Source: Mediterraneibacter glycyrrhizinilyticus (GTDB taxonomy: Bacteria; Bacillota; Clostridia; Lachnospirales; Lachnospiraceae). From it: 40,671 nucleotides of DNA. The stretch spans positions 1 through 40,671 of the forward strand of contig NZ_JACJLR010000031.1 in assembly GCF_016902345.1 (NCBI RefSeq), written 5' to 3'. Of this stretch, positions 1 through 7,366 are shown piece by piece. Within the stretch, counting starts at the first letter, position 1; each line of letters starts with the position of its first letter. The notes beneath the pieces are model-generated. The model saw nothing but the letters and a program-made list of their open reading frames with translations, made no database searches and was not told the origin of the DNA. The translations under genes and the position numbers were made by a program.

Positions 1-35
1 GTTAGCCATCTTTTTCTCTTTTTATAGGATAGATT

Positions 36-77
36 TCAGGGGCAGATGTGACTCGTATGAGTCACATCTGCCCCTGA
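36..77 (-). terminator. Strong hairpin downstream of proB
   Basis: A perfect inverted repeat with 19-bp arms (36-54 and 59-77) and a 4-nt loop lies about 80 nt beyond the proB stop codon. Its position suggests a transcription end. Neither strand has a clear run of T directly after the stem, so it is not a textbook Rho-independent terminator. It could be a bidirectional terminator or an RNA 3'-end stabiliser. Confidence 0.45.
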
Positions 78-159
78 TTTGGACTATCTATTTCCCGACA
101 GCCCCCTTCTTCAGCAGGAGACTCCTTTGGACTCCCTAACGGGAATGACTTCGGGATAC

Positions 160-957
160 TTACATTTTACCGGTAAACAGCGTCCCGGCTTTTCCGCCTT
201 TTACGATATCGTAGAGCGCCTCAGGGCGCTTTCCGTTCGTGACGATGGTGTCGATCCCGTTTGATGTGGCGAGCTGGGCTGCCTGGAGCTTGGTGCGCAT
301 CCCGCCCGTGCCTCTGCGGCTTCCCGCACCGCCTGCCAGGGAGTAGACGCTCTCGTCGATGTGGTCGATCTGCTCGATCAGCTGTGCATTGGGATGGAGA
401 CGGGGATCGCTGTCGTAGAATCCGTCGATATCGGACAGGATCACCAGCCTTTTTGCACGGCAGAGGACTGCGACAACGGAAGAGAGCATGTCATTGTCTC
501 CGAAGAGCCGGTCCTCTGATTCGATCTCTGTGTAGCTGACAGAGTCATTCTCATTGACGATGGGGATGACGCCCATTTCCAGCAGTGCATTGAAGGTGTT
601 GGTCAGGTTTTCTTTCTTTTCTTCCTGTTCAATGTCCTCTGCGTTCAGAAGGATCTGAGCTACCGTCTTGTCATAATCTCCGAAAAATTTATCATACAGA
701 TACATCAGGCTGCACTGCCCGACTGCGGCGGCAGCCTGCTTCATCCTCATGCTGTCCGGTCTGGAATGCATGTTCAGTTTGTTTCTGCCCACGGCGATGG
801 CGCCGGAGGATACGAGGATTACTTCGTATCCCATGTTATGGATATCTGCCAGCGTGCAGACGAGACGGTCTGTGGCGCGCAGGTCGCTCTTTCCCGAGTC
901 GTTTGTCAGGGTAGATGTCCCTACTTTTACTACGATCCTGTTATTGTAAAGTCCCAT
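160..957 (-). CDS. proB: Glutamate 5-kinase, short form without PUA domain
   Basis: Phosphorylates L-glutamate with ATP to glutamyl-5-phosphate, the first step of proline synthesis, in the cytoplasm. The 265-residue protein begins with the amino-acid-kinase signature VVKVGTSTLT and has the loops SSGAIAVG, NENDSV, FGDNDMLS and GTGGMRTKLQAA expected of the ATP/glutamate-binding fold. It ends at the kinase domain, so the C-terminal PUA domain of the E. coli-type enzyme (about 367 aa) is absent, as in many Firmicutes. I chose the ATG at 957 because AAGGAG lies a few bases upstream, at 963-968; the longer reading frame to 999 lacks support. proA is not next to it inside this window. The gene is divergent from the LysR gene. 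Confidence 0.93.
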   Translation of the reverse strand: MGLYNNRIVVKVGTSTLTNDSGKSDLRATDRLVCTLADIHNMGYEVILVSSGAIAVGRNKLNMHSRPDSMRMKQAAAAVGQCSLMYLYDKFFGDYDKTVAQILLNAEDIEQEEKKENLTNTFNALLEMGVIPIVNENDSVSYTEIESEDRLFGDNDMLSSVVAVLCRAKRLVILSDIDGFYDSDPRLHPNAQLIEQIDHIDESVYSLAGGAGSRRGTGGMRTKLQAAQLATSNGIDTIVTNGKRPEALYDIVKGGKAGTLFTGKM

Positions 958-1001
958 GATTTTCTCCTTGTTATCTGTTTTTTGAATACACAGCAGCAAT
1001 C

Positions 1002-1034
1002 CGGTCTCTCCTCAAATGAGTGAGGGGCAGACCG
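1002..1034 (-). other. Possible leader hairpin of proB
   Basis: Within the 200-bp divergent region, a 6-bp stem (1002-1007 with 1029-1034) is extended by further C-T/G-A pairs. It would lie in the proB leader on the minus strand. I looked for a T-box there and found no TGGNACCGCG-like element. Function unknown. Confidence 0.25.
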
Positions 1035-1106
1035 TAACCATGAATGCATCAGGCGCGCAGCCGGAATTACTGCTTGATTCACTCACTGTGATATCGTATC
1101 ATAGAC

Positions 1107-1142
1107 TTGTAGATTACAAAAGCGAATATTTATCATAAATAT
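1107..1142 (+). promoter_or_regulatory. Promoter and palindrome before the LysR gene
   Basis: A -35-like TTGTAG (1107-1112) and a -10-like TATCAT (1131-1136) are separated by 18 bp. A 17-bp A/T-rich palindrome with 8-bp arms around a central C (1126-1142) overlaps the -10. That is a good position for autoregulation by the LysR protein encoded downstream, but this is an inference. Confidence 0.45.
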
Positions 1143-1210
1143 CATGACAAAAACGAATGGATGATAAACCTGATGAGTTGTTTCAATGTGAAGGAAGGAG
1201 AGTGCAGGGA

Positions 1211-2080
1211 ATGGATATGAACCTTCAGAAATATATGGCGTTTGTAAAGACGGTAGAGTACGGGAGCTTTACAAAGGCTGCCGAAATATTGAACTATTCC
1301 CAGTCCGGGATCAGCCGGATGATCCACGACCTGGAACAGGAGTGGAAGGTGACCCTTCTGGAGAGAGGACGGGGCGGGGTCAGCCTGACCAGCGACGGGA
1401 TGAAACTGCTTCCCTATGCGGAGAATGTGTGCCGGGAATATGAGAAACTGCAGGTGCAGGTGGAAGAACTGAACGGGCTGAAGTCCGGACTGATCCGGAT
1501 CGGGACATTTTCCAGCGTGGCATCCCAGTGGCTGCCCAACATGATCCGGGAGTTTCAGAAGGATTATCCGAATATCGATTATGAACTCCTGCTGGGGGAT
1601 TACAGTGAGATCGAGGAGTGGATCCTGGAAGGAAGAGTGGACTGCGGATTTCTGCGGCTCCCGGTTCATGCGGAACTGGAGACGATCTTCCTGGAGCAGG
1701 ACCGGCTGATGGTGGTCCTGCCGGAGGGGCACCGGCTTGCAGGGTGCGACAGATTCCCTGTGAACGCCCTCGTTGAGGAACCTTTCATGCTCCTGGAGAA
1801 AGGGGCAAGGGCGGAAGTCTCGGAAATCTTTGAGCGGTGCGGTCTTACGCCGAAGGTCCACTTCACCACGTGGGATGACTATGCGATCATGGCGATGGTG
1901 GAGAGCGGGCTTGGGATCAGCATCCTTCCGGAACTGATCCTGAAGCGCATTCCCTACCGGATCATCGTGAAAGAACTGGAGATCCCCGCGTACAGGAGTA
2001 TCGGTGTCGCGCTGAAAGAGAAGAAGAGCGCCTCGCTGGCGGTCAAAAGGTTTCTGGAGTATCTGGATTACAGGCAGTGA
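1211..2080 (+). CDS. LysR-family transcriptional regulator
   Basis: A 289-residue DNA-binding regulator. The N-terminal winged helix-turn-helix (about residues 4-62) contains the typical GSFTKAAEILNYSQSGISR and LEQEWKVTLLER segments. The rest is the periplasmic-binding-like effector domain (GLIRIGTFSSVASQWLP onward), which ends with a glycine-rich segment, VESGLGISILP. The effector is unknown. The ATG at 1211 is preferred over the first ATG of the frame (1157) because AAGGAAGGAG lies just upstream and the family homology starts there. It is divergent from proB and followed by a symporter gene 169 bp downstream, so the symporter is the likely target. Confidence 0.92.
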   Translation: MDMNLQKYMAFVKTVEYGSFTKAAEILNYSQSGISRMIHDLEQEWKVTLLERGRGGVSLTSDGMKLLPYAENVCREYEKLQVQVEELNGLKSGLIRIGTFSSVASQWLPNMIREFQKDYPNIDYELLLGDYSEIEEWILEGRVDCGFLRLPVHAELETIFLEQDRLMVVLPEGHRLAGCDRFPVNALVEEPFMLLEKGARAEVSEIFERCGLTPKVHFTTWDDYAIMAMVESGLGISILPELILKRIPYRIIVKELEIPAYRSIGVALKEKKSASLAVKRFLEYLDYRQ

Positions 2081-2118
2081 ACTTTTGCTGTGAGCGTTCA
2101 AATAGAAAAAAACAGTTC

Positions 2119-2147
2119 TTGCCAGAAAAGGGGATATCGATTATACT
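2119..2147 (+). promoter_or_regulatory. Sigma-A-type promoter for the symporter gene
   Basis: TTGCCA (2119-2124) and TATACT (2142-2147) are separated by exactly 17 bp. This is the best housekeeping-type promoter in the LysR-symporter gap and leaves a leader of about 95 nt before the start codon. It shows that the symporter can be transcribed separately from the regulator. Confidence 0.6.
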
Positions 2148-2249
2148 GGGGAGGTATTTTTTTCCCGGACCGAAGTATGCTATAAGGGAAATGTACTTTG
2201 GATGGAAAGAAATGAGATATAAAAATAAATGCAGAAGAGAGGATATTAC

Positions 2250-3467
2250 ATGAAGAAAATATTCAGCAGCCTTCCATTCCGCCTCCTTGTCGGAGTTGTG
2301 GCCGGGATCATCGCGGGACAGCTCGCAGGAATGGAGTCAGCCGGGGCAGCCGGCACAGCCGTGATGAATGTCGTTGTGACTGTGAGATTTATATTATCGG
2401 AGCTGATCAATTTCTGTGTGCCGCTGATCATCATCGGCTTTATCGCACCTTCGATCACGAGACTGGGGCGCAGCGCTTCCAGGATGCTGGGAGTCGCGCT
2501 GTTCTGCGCATACACTTCGTCCCTGCTGGCGGCGCTCCTTTCCATGGCGGCAGGGTACGGGATCATTCCGCACCTGTCCATCGTGTCTGAAGTGGAGGGC
2601 TTAAAAGAACTGCCGGAGATCGTATTCCAGCTTGAGATCCCGGAGATCATGTCGGTCATGAGCGCGCTGGTGCTGTCCGTACTCCTGGGGCTTGCGTGCA
2701 CATGGACGAAAGCCGGGACCATGACAAACCTGCTCGAGGAATTTCAGAAGATCGTGCTGGAGATCGTCACAAGGGTGGTGATTCCGCTTCTCCCGGTATT
2801 TATCGGATTTACTTTCTGCGCTCTCTCCTACGAGGGCACGATCACAAAACAGCTTCCGGTCTTTATCCAGGTCGTCCTGATCGTGATCGTGGGGCATTAT
2901 CTCTGGATGGCAGTGCTCTATATCGCAGCGGGGATCTACTCAAAGAGCAATCCGCTGAACGTGGTGAAGAATTATGGACCGGCATATATCACAGCCATAG
3001 GGACCATGTCCTCTGCGGCGACTCTGGCGGTGGCGCTGCGCTGCGCGAAGAAGTCCACTCCGCCTCTGCGGGATGATATGGTAGACTTCGGGATCCCGCT
3101 GTTTGCCAATATCCATCTCTGCGGTTCTGTGCTGACGGAAGTGTTTTTTGTGATGACGGTATCAAAGATCCTTTATGGAAATCTGCCTTCACCCGGAACA
3201 ATGGTCTTGTTCTGTGTCCTGCTCGGCGTGTTCGCCATCGGGGCGCCGGGGGTTCCGGGAGGCACCGTCATGGCGTCCCTGGGACTGATCACAGGCGTGC
3301 TCGGGTTTGACGGGACAGGGACTGCCCTGATGCTCACGATCTTTGCCCTTCAGGACAGCTTCGGCACGGCGTGCAACATCACCGGAGACGGTGCGCTGAC
3401 CCTGATCCTGTCTGGATATGCAAAGAAGCATAAGATCGAGGAACAGAATCTGAAGATAGAATTATAG
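2250..3467 (+). CDS. Dicarboxylate/amino acid:cation symporter (DAACS family)
   Basis: A 405-residue inner-membrane protein of the glutamate/aspartate/dicarboxylate symporter family (SDF). It takes up an acidic or neutral amino acid or a C4-dicarboxylate with Na+ or H+. Family landmarks are the serine-rich hairpin AIGTMSSAATLAVALRC, the glycine-rich second hairpin GAPGVPGGTVMASLG, and the substrate/Na+ motif FGTACNITGDGALTLI, where NITGD corresponds to the usual NTTGD or NMDG region. About eight hydrophobic segments are visible. ATG 2250 has a purine-rich ribosome site 8-10 nt upstream; the ATG at 2229 has none. The substrate cannot be told from sequence. Likely controlled by the adjacent LysR protein. 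Confidence 0.9.
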   Translation: MKKIFSSLPFRLLVGVVAGIIAGQLAGMESAGAAGTAVMNVVVTVRFILSELINFCVPLIIIGFIAPSITRLGRSASRMLGVALFCAYTSSLLAALLSMAAGYGIIPHLSIVSEVEGLKELPEIVFQLEIPEIMSVMSALVLSVLLGLACTWTKAGTMTNLLEEFQKIVLEIVTRVVIPLLPVFIGFTFCALSYEGTITKQLPVFIQVVLIVIVGHYLWMAVLYIAAGIYSKSNPLNVVKNYGPAYITAIGTMSSAATLAVALRCAKKSTPPLRDDMVDFGIPLFANIHLCGSVLTEVFFVMTVSKILYGNLPSPGTMVLFCVLLGVFAIGAPGVPGGTVMASLGLITGVLGFDGTGTALMLTIFALQDSFGTACNITGDGALTLILSGYAKKHKIEEQNLKIEL

Positions 3468-3501
3468 GACTCGTCTTATCCATGCCGGAAGAACGTCAAT
3501 T

Positions 3502-3553
3502 TCTGAGGATATATTCCGGGTGGAATATCTGAGGATACGTTCCGGTAGGAATA
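3502..3553 (+). repeat. Two tandem 26-bp repeats
   Basis: Units 3502-3527 and 3528-3553 match at 22 of 26 positions. Each begins TCTGAGGATA and contains a small inverted repeat (TTCC...GGAA). They lie just after the symporter stop codon and immediately before palindromic repeat A. The function is unknown; tandem binding sites or 3' hairpins are possible. Confidence 0.7.
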
Positions 3554-3560
3554 TAAACAA

Positions 3561-3689
3561 GCAGGCAGAGGAGCTCCCTCCCGGACCGTAGGGCAGCGCC
3601 GGTACTTAGAGCGCGTCTTTTGCGCTCTTATGTACCGCTGCGCTGAACTCCGAATGAAAATGAGTCCGGGAGGGAGCTCCTCTGCCTGC
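3561..3689. repeat. Convergent-junction palindrome, copy A
   Basis: Perfect 25-bp outer arms (3561-3585 and 3665-3689) enclose a core that, read on the minus strand, matches the core of copies B-D: GCAGCGG, then ATAAGAGCG, a short A-rich loop, CGCTCTAAGT and CCGGC. It is the shortest and most diverged copy. It lies between the symporter gene (+) and the membrane protein gene (-), which converge on it, so it is probably a bidirectional transcription end. Confidence 0.75.
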
Positions 3690-3705
3690 GTACGTCTTAT
3701 ATTAT

Positions 3706-5004
3706 TTACCGAAATTTCGCATTGGGATAGATCTCTTTCATCTTCGCATCATCAAAATTCGTATCGATGATCTGTTCCCAGCCGCTCCCGGCAGGAGGAC
3801 CTCCCGCTCTCTGGTCATAGCGGATCAGGGCGACGGCAGAGACTATCATATTGGCGGACATGAACACGATCAGGATCCAGGAGGCGATGTATCCGGTCAT
3901 TTTGGGGATCTTCTCGATCCACTTTGAAACATGGGGATACAGCCCCTTGATCCAGACAACCGCTGCGATACCCCAGAAGAAGCAGTAGAGGAGATTGACT
4001 CTGCCGCCCAGATTGAAGGGAATCTCACTGTAATCCCAGAATACCTGCCCGAACACAAGTTCTCCCATAACGCTGCACATATATTCATAGGCTCCGCCAA
4101 GGAAGGTGCCGACCAGGAAGATGTGCCGGTCCGGTTTGTCCCGGTCTTTGTAGAGGAGCACAGTGGCAAGTACGATGGCGAAGCCCCATACGATACTGAA
4201 CGGCCCCCACACAAGGCTGCTCCGGCTCATCCAGACTCCGGCTGTGATCCGGCAGAAGATGGTCTCCGTGAAGTCTCCGAGGAGGGAGCCGATCAGAAAG
4301 AGCCAGAAAAGCTTGTAGAAGCCGCATCCTTCTGCGAAGCGGCCCTCTTTCAGGATCTCTTCCGCCCGCTCCTGGATGAGGGGGTATGCTTTTGTCATAC
4401 GCCGTTCCACATAACCGATCACAGCGCGGGAAGCGCGGAAGAGCATGACAGTGAACTTTCTGTGCTCTCGGCCGGAAGGCCCCTTGCCGTGCTGGAGATG
4501 GAGAACGGCGGTAAAAGATACCAGAGTGTCCAGTGCCAGATAGATTACAAGTCCCCATACCATGATGCTGCGAAGAGGTTCCGGAATCAGGCTGTACAGG
4601 AAGAAGAAGTATGTGTTCCCATAGCGCAGCGCAGCAACACCGAGAACTGCCCAGAGCAGAGTGTACTGCAGACAGATATATCCGTCAAAATTCCATTTCT
4701 TATCAGAATAATCCCACCACTTGTGATGGTTCAGGCGTTCCAGTACTTTACCGGTGATCCACTCGATCACGGTCGCCTGGATCCCGCATCCGATGAAAAG
4801 AAAGAAGGGGCTGCCCATCAGCTCGGAGAGAGTGACTTCCATGATGACAACGGAGACTCCGTAGATGAGACAGAAGGGACCGGTGGAAAATCCGCGGTTG
4901 GTAAATCTTTTGTTTTTGATCGTTCCGACCATTGCCTCGATGATCCATCCGAGAAATGAATACACGAGGAGAAGCCAGGAAAGTTCTGTAAATGTATATT
5001 CCAT
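3706..5004 (-). CDS. Membrane protein with two tandem ABC_trans_CmpB-like (COG4905) domains
   Basis: A 432-residue polytopic membrane protein related to the family annotated as putative ABC-transporter type IV (PF06541/COG4905). Two homologous halves are visible. Residues about 1-150 carry FLGWIIEA, RGFSTGPFCLIYG and WWDYSDKKWNFDGYICL. Residues about 225-370 carry the corresponding LLGDFTETIFC, RSSLVWGPFSIVWG and FWDYSEIPFNLGGRVNLLY. Each half has about four to five hydrophobic segments, and a basic cytoplasmic linker lies between them. No ATPase gene is adjacent, so the transporter label is uncertain. The ribosome site before ATG 5004 is weak. Confidence 0.75.
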   Translation of the reverse strand: MEYTFTELSWLLLVYSFLGWIIEAMVGTIKNKRFTNRGFSTGPFCLIYGVSVVIMEVTLSELMGSPFFLFIGCGIQATVIEWITGKVLERLNHHKWWDYSDKKWNFDGYICLQYTLLWAVLGVAALRYGNTYFFFLYSLIPEPLRSIMVWGLVIYLALDTLVSFTAVLHLQHGKGPSGREHRKFTVMLFRASRAVIGYVERRMTKAYPLIQERAEEILKEGRFAEGCGFYKLFWLFLIGSLLGDFTETIFCRITAGVWMSRSSLVWGPFSIVWGFAIVLATVLLYKDRDKPDRHIFLVGTFLGGAYEYMCSVMGELVFGQVFWDYSEIPFNLGGRVNLLYCFFWGIAAVVWIKGLYPHVSKWIEKIPKMTGYIASWILIVFMSANMIVSAVALIRYDQRAGGPPAGSGWEQIIDTNFDDAKMKEIYPNAKFR

Positions 5005-5037
5005 GATTTTTCTTTTGTATTTGTTCCTTTCTTTTTG

Positions 5038-5067
5038 ATATGATATACAGAAAATATAATATCATAT
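5038..5067. promoter_or_regulatory. A/T-rich inverted repeat in a divergent promoter region
   Basis: Arms ATATGATAT (5038-5046) and ATATCATAT (5059-5067) lie about 40 nt upstream of the minus-strand membrane protein gene. The same half-sites, fused without a spacer, form the palindrome upstream of hydC. It is an operator candidate. The rest of the 5005-5274 gap holds a weak hairpin followed by a T-rich stretch at about 5147-5195 and an A/T-rich segment just before the PhoH gene. Confidence 0.35.
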
Positions 5068-5274
5068 TGACGGCGAAAAGGGAAACCAATGCAGAAGATT
5101 TTTGATTTTGGGGATTCGTTTGCGAAGTCACAGGACAGACGTCCTCAGCGGGAGGAAACTGCCGGGCTGGTTTTCCGCTTTTTACTTATTTTTAACATTT
5201 CTCTTACCCCATCCCGCACGACTTTATTATAAAATAAACTTACTTACAAATTTAAGAAGCTGAGAGGAAACCAT

Positions 5275-6648
5275 ATGGTAAAAATCTATGTTGTGGACAC
5301 CAACGTCCTTCTCCAGGCGCCCTATGCGCTGGAGAGTTTCGAAGACAACTCTGTCATACTTCCCATGGTGGTCCTGGAAGAACTGGACCATTTTAAAAAA
5401 GCGGAGGGAGAGATCGGCGTGAACGCGCGCCGGGTGATCCGTTATCTGGAACAGCAAAGGCAGAAAGGCGACCTCCTGAAGGGAGTGGAACTGAAAAGCG
5501 GAGGAATGCTCCGGGTGGAGAAAAACTTTGTCAATGTGAAGCTGCCCGAGGATCTTTCCGCAGAGGTGATGGACAACCGGATCTTAAAAGTCTGTCTTGG
5601 TCTTCTGCAGTCCCGGGAGGAGCAGGTCATTCTTGTGACCAAAGACATCCTCCTCCGCATCAAGGCGCAGATCCTGGGGATCTGTGCAGAGGACTTTACT
5701 ACGGATCAGGTACTGGAACATGAAAACCAGTACAGTGGAAGGTGTGAGGTGTATGTTCCGGAAGAGCTGTTCAAGAATTTTAAGAAGAAAGGCGTCCCTG
5801 CAGATCAGGTCTATGTGCTTGACAGGGAGGGGGAAAGTTTTGTGCCAAAGCTTGAAGAGAATCAGTTTGTCATCCTGAAGGCAGACCAGTCCTCAAAGAA
5901 GACCCAGCTCGGACGGGTAGAGAACGGCGTGATACGGAAACTGGAATACAGAAAAAGTTCTCCTTACGGGATCACTCCCAGAAACGCGGGACAGTATTTT
6001 CTCCAGGAAGCGCTGATGCAGCCTGCGGACAAGGCGCCGCTGGTCATCGTGAAGGGGATGGCGGGAACCAGCAAGACTTTCTATTCCCTGGCGGTGGGGC
6101 TGGAGAAACTGCTCAACCATCCTACAGAGGAATACCGCAGGATCCTGGTCTGCCGTCCAAATGCACAGTTTGACGATGATATCGGATTCCTCCCGGGCGA
6201 CGAGCAGGAGAAGATCTCGCCCCTGATGCGTCCGATCATTGACAACCTGGAGCAGCTCATTGATTCCAGTGAGGAGGAGCGCTATAAAGATGAAGAAGAA
6301 CTGCGCGGAAAACTGGAGGAGATCTTTGAGAGAGGCATCATCCAGGCAGAGGCGCTGAACTACATCCGGGGTCGTTCCATTGTCAAGACTTATCTTATCA
6401 TTGACGAGGCGCAGAACACTACGCCGGACCAGATCAAAGGGATCATCACCCGGGCGGGGAAGGACACGAAGATCATTCTGTTGGGGGACCCGAACCAGAT
6501 CGACCGTCCGTTCCTGGACGAGAGGACCAACGGTCTGAGCTATGCATCGGAACATATGAAGGGAAGTCCTCTCTGCTGGCAGATCACGATGACGGCGGAA
6601 GAGTGCGAGAGATCAGAGCTTGCGATGGAGGCGGTAAAACGGCTATGA
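5275..6648 (+). CDS. PIN-domain PhoH family ATPase (YlaK type)
   Basis: A 457-residue cytoplasmic protein with an N-terminal PIN nuclease-like domain (about 1-145: VVDTNVLLQ, VVLEELD, MDNRIL, VTKDILLRIKA) and a C-terminal PhoH P-loop ATPase domain. Walker A is GMAGTSKT at 261-268, with Ser where many homologues have Gly. Walker B is LIIDEAQN at about 374-381, and GDPNQID follows. Related PIN-PhoH proteins couple ATP hydrolysis to RNA unwinding and cleavage; the role here is inferred. The start ATG 5275 follows GAGAGGAAACC. The gene overlaps the following HD gene by 4 nt (ATGA), so the two are translationally coupled. Confidence 0.9.
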   Translation: MVKIYVVDTNVLLQAPYALESFEDNSVILPMVVLEELDHFKKAEGEIGVNARRVIRYLEQQRQKGDLLKGVELKSGGMLRVEKNFVNVKLPEDLSAEVMDNRILKVCLGLLQSREEQVILVTKDILLRIKAQILGICAEDFTTDQVLEHENQYSGRCEVYVPEELFKNFKKKGVPADQVYVLDREGESFVPKLEENQFVILKADQSSKKTQLGRVENGVIRKLEYRKSSPYGITPRNAGQYFLQEALMQPADKAPLVIVKGMAGTSKTFYSLAVGLEKLLNHPTEEYRRILVCRPNAQFDDDIGFLPGDEQEKISPLMRPIIDNLEQLIDSSEEERYKDEEELRGKLEEIFERGIIQAEALNYIRGRSIVKTYLIIDEAQNTTPDQIKGIITRAGKDTKIILLGDPNQIDRPFLDERTNGLSYASEHMKGSPLCWQITMTAEECERSELAMEAVKRL

Positions 6649-7307
6649 AGACGGACTACAAACAGATCAGGATGAACGAGGAGATCAATCTCCTGATCGA
6701 AAAAGGAAATGCCACGCTCGATGAACTTGGATACACGGAACATTCAAAAAAACATGCCGCAAAAGTGTCGGAGACGGCGGGAAAGATACTAAAAGAGCTG
6801 GGATATGGAAAACATAAGATCGAGCTTGCGAAGATCGCGGGATATATGCATGATATAGGGAATGCAGTCAACCGCAATGACCACGCCCACAGTGGTGCGA
6901 TCCTTGCCTATCAGATCCTGAAGGATACGGACCTGCCGCTGAAAGATATCCTTGTGGTGACGACTGCCATCGGACACCACGACGAGGCGACAGGAACCGC
7001 GGTGGACCCGGTGTCCGCGGCGCTGATCCTTGCGGACAAGACGGATGTCAGGAGAAACCGGGTCCAGAACAGGAACAAGGCGACGTTTGATATCCACGAC
7101 AGAGTAAATTACGCAGCTTTATCTTCAAAGTTGATTATTGAGAAAGAAAAGCGTATGATACAGATGGAGCTGGAATTAGATGACTCCATCTGCACCGTGA
7201 TGGATTACTTCGAGATATTTCTGAAACGAATGATCATGTGCAGAAGGGCGGCGGAACGCCTGAACTGTAAATTCAAACTGGTGGCGAACGGCAGCAAACT
7301 TTGCTGA
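6645..7307 (+). CDS. HD-domain metal-dependent phosphohydrolase
   Basis: A 220-residue protein with the full HD metal set: H37, H69-D70 in GYMHDIGNA, H80 and H82 in NDHAHSG, HHDE at 111-114 and D131 in ILADKTDV. Such proteins hydrolyse nucleotides or second messengers; the substrate here is unknown. The C-terminal 50 residues (MIQMELELDDSICTVMDYFEIF) form a separate helical region. The start at 6645 gives an ATGA overlap with the PhoH stop codon, and a longer in-frame start at 6603 would lie well inside phoH. The coupling suggests a shared process, perhaps RNA or nucleotide turnover. Confidence 0.88.
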   Translation: MKTDYKQIRMNEEINLLIEKGNATLDELGYTEHSKKHAAKVSETAGKILKELGYGKHKIELAKIAGYMHDIGNAVNRNDHAHSGAILAYQILKDTDLPLKDILVVTTAIGHHDEATGTAVDPVSAALILADKTDVRRNRVQNRNKATFDIHDRVNYAALSSKLIIEKEKRMIQMELELDDSICTVMDYFEIFLKRMIMCRRAAERLNCKFKLVANGSKLC

Positions 7308-7366
7308 CGCACTATATAAATAAGACAGAGAAAAGTGTAATGTGAGTAGTTACGAAGGAGGAGAAT

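Noticed and set aside
958..1140. T-box leader for proB
   Set aside because: Stems are present but I find no TGGNACCGCG-type antiterminator sequence, no specifier loop and no terminator T-run.
3931..4959. 342-residue plus-strand frame
   Set aside because: It is antisense to the membrane protein, very rich in Asp, Glu and His, and has no ribosome site; it is a shadow.
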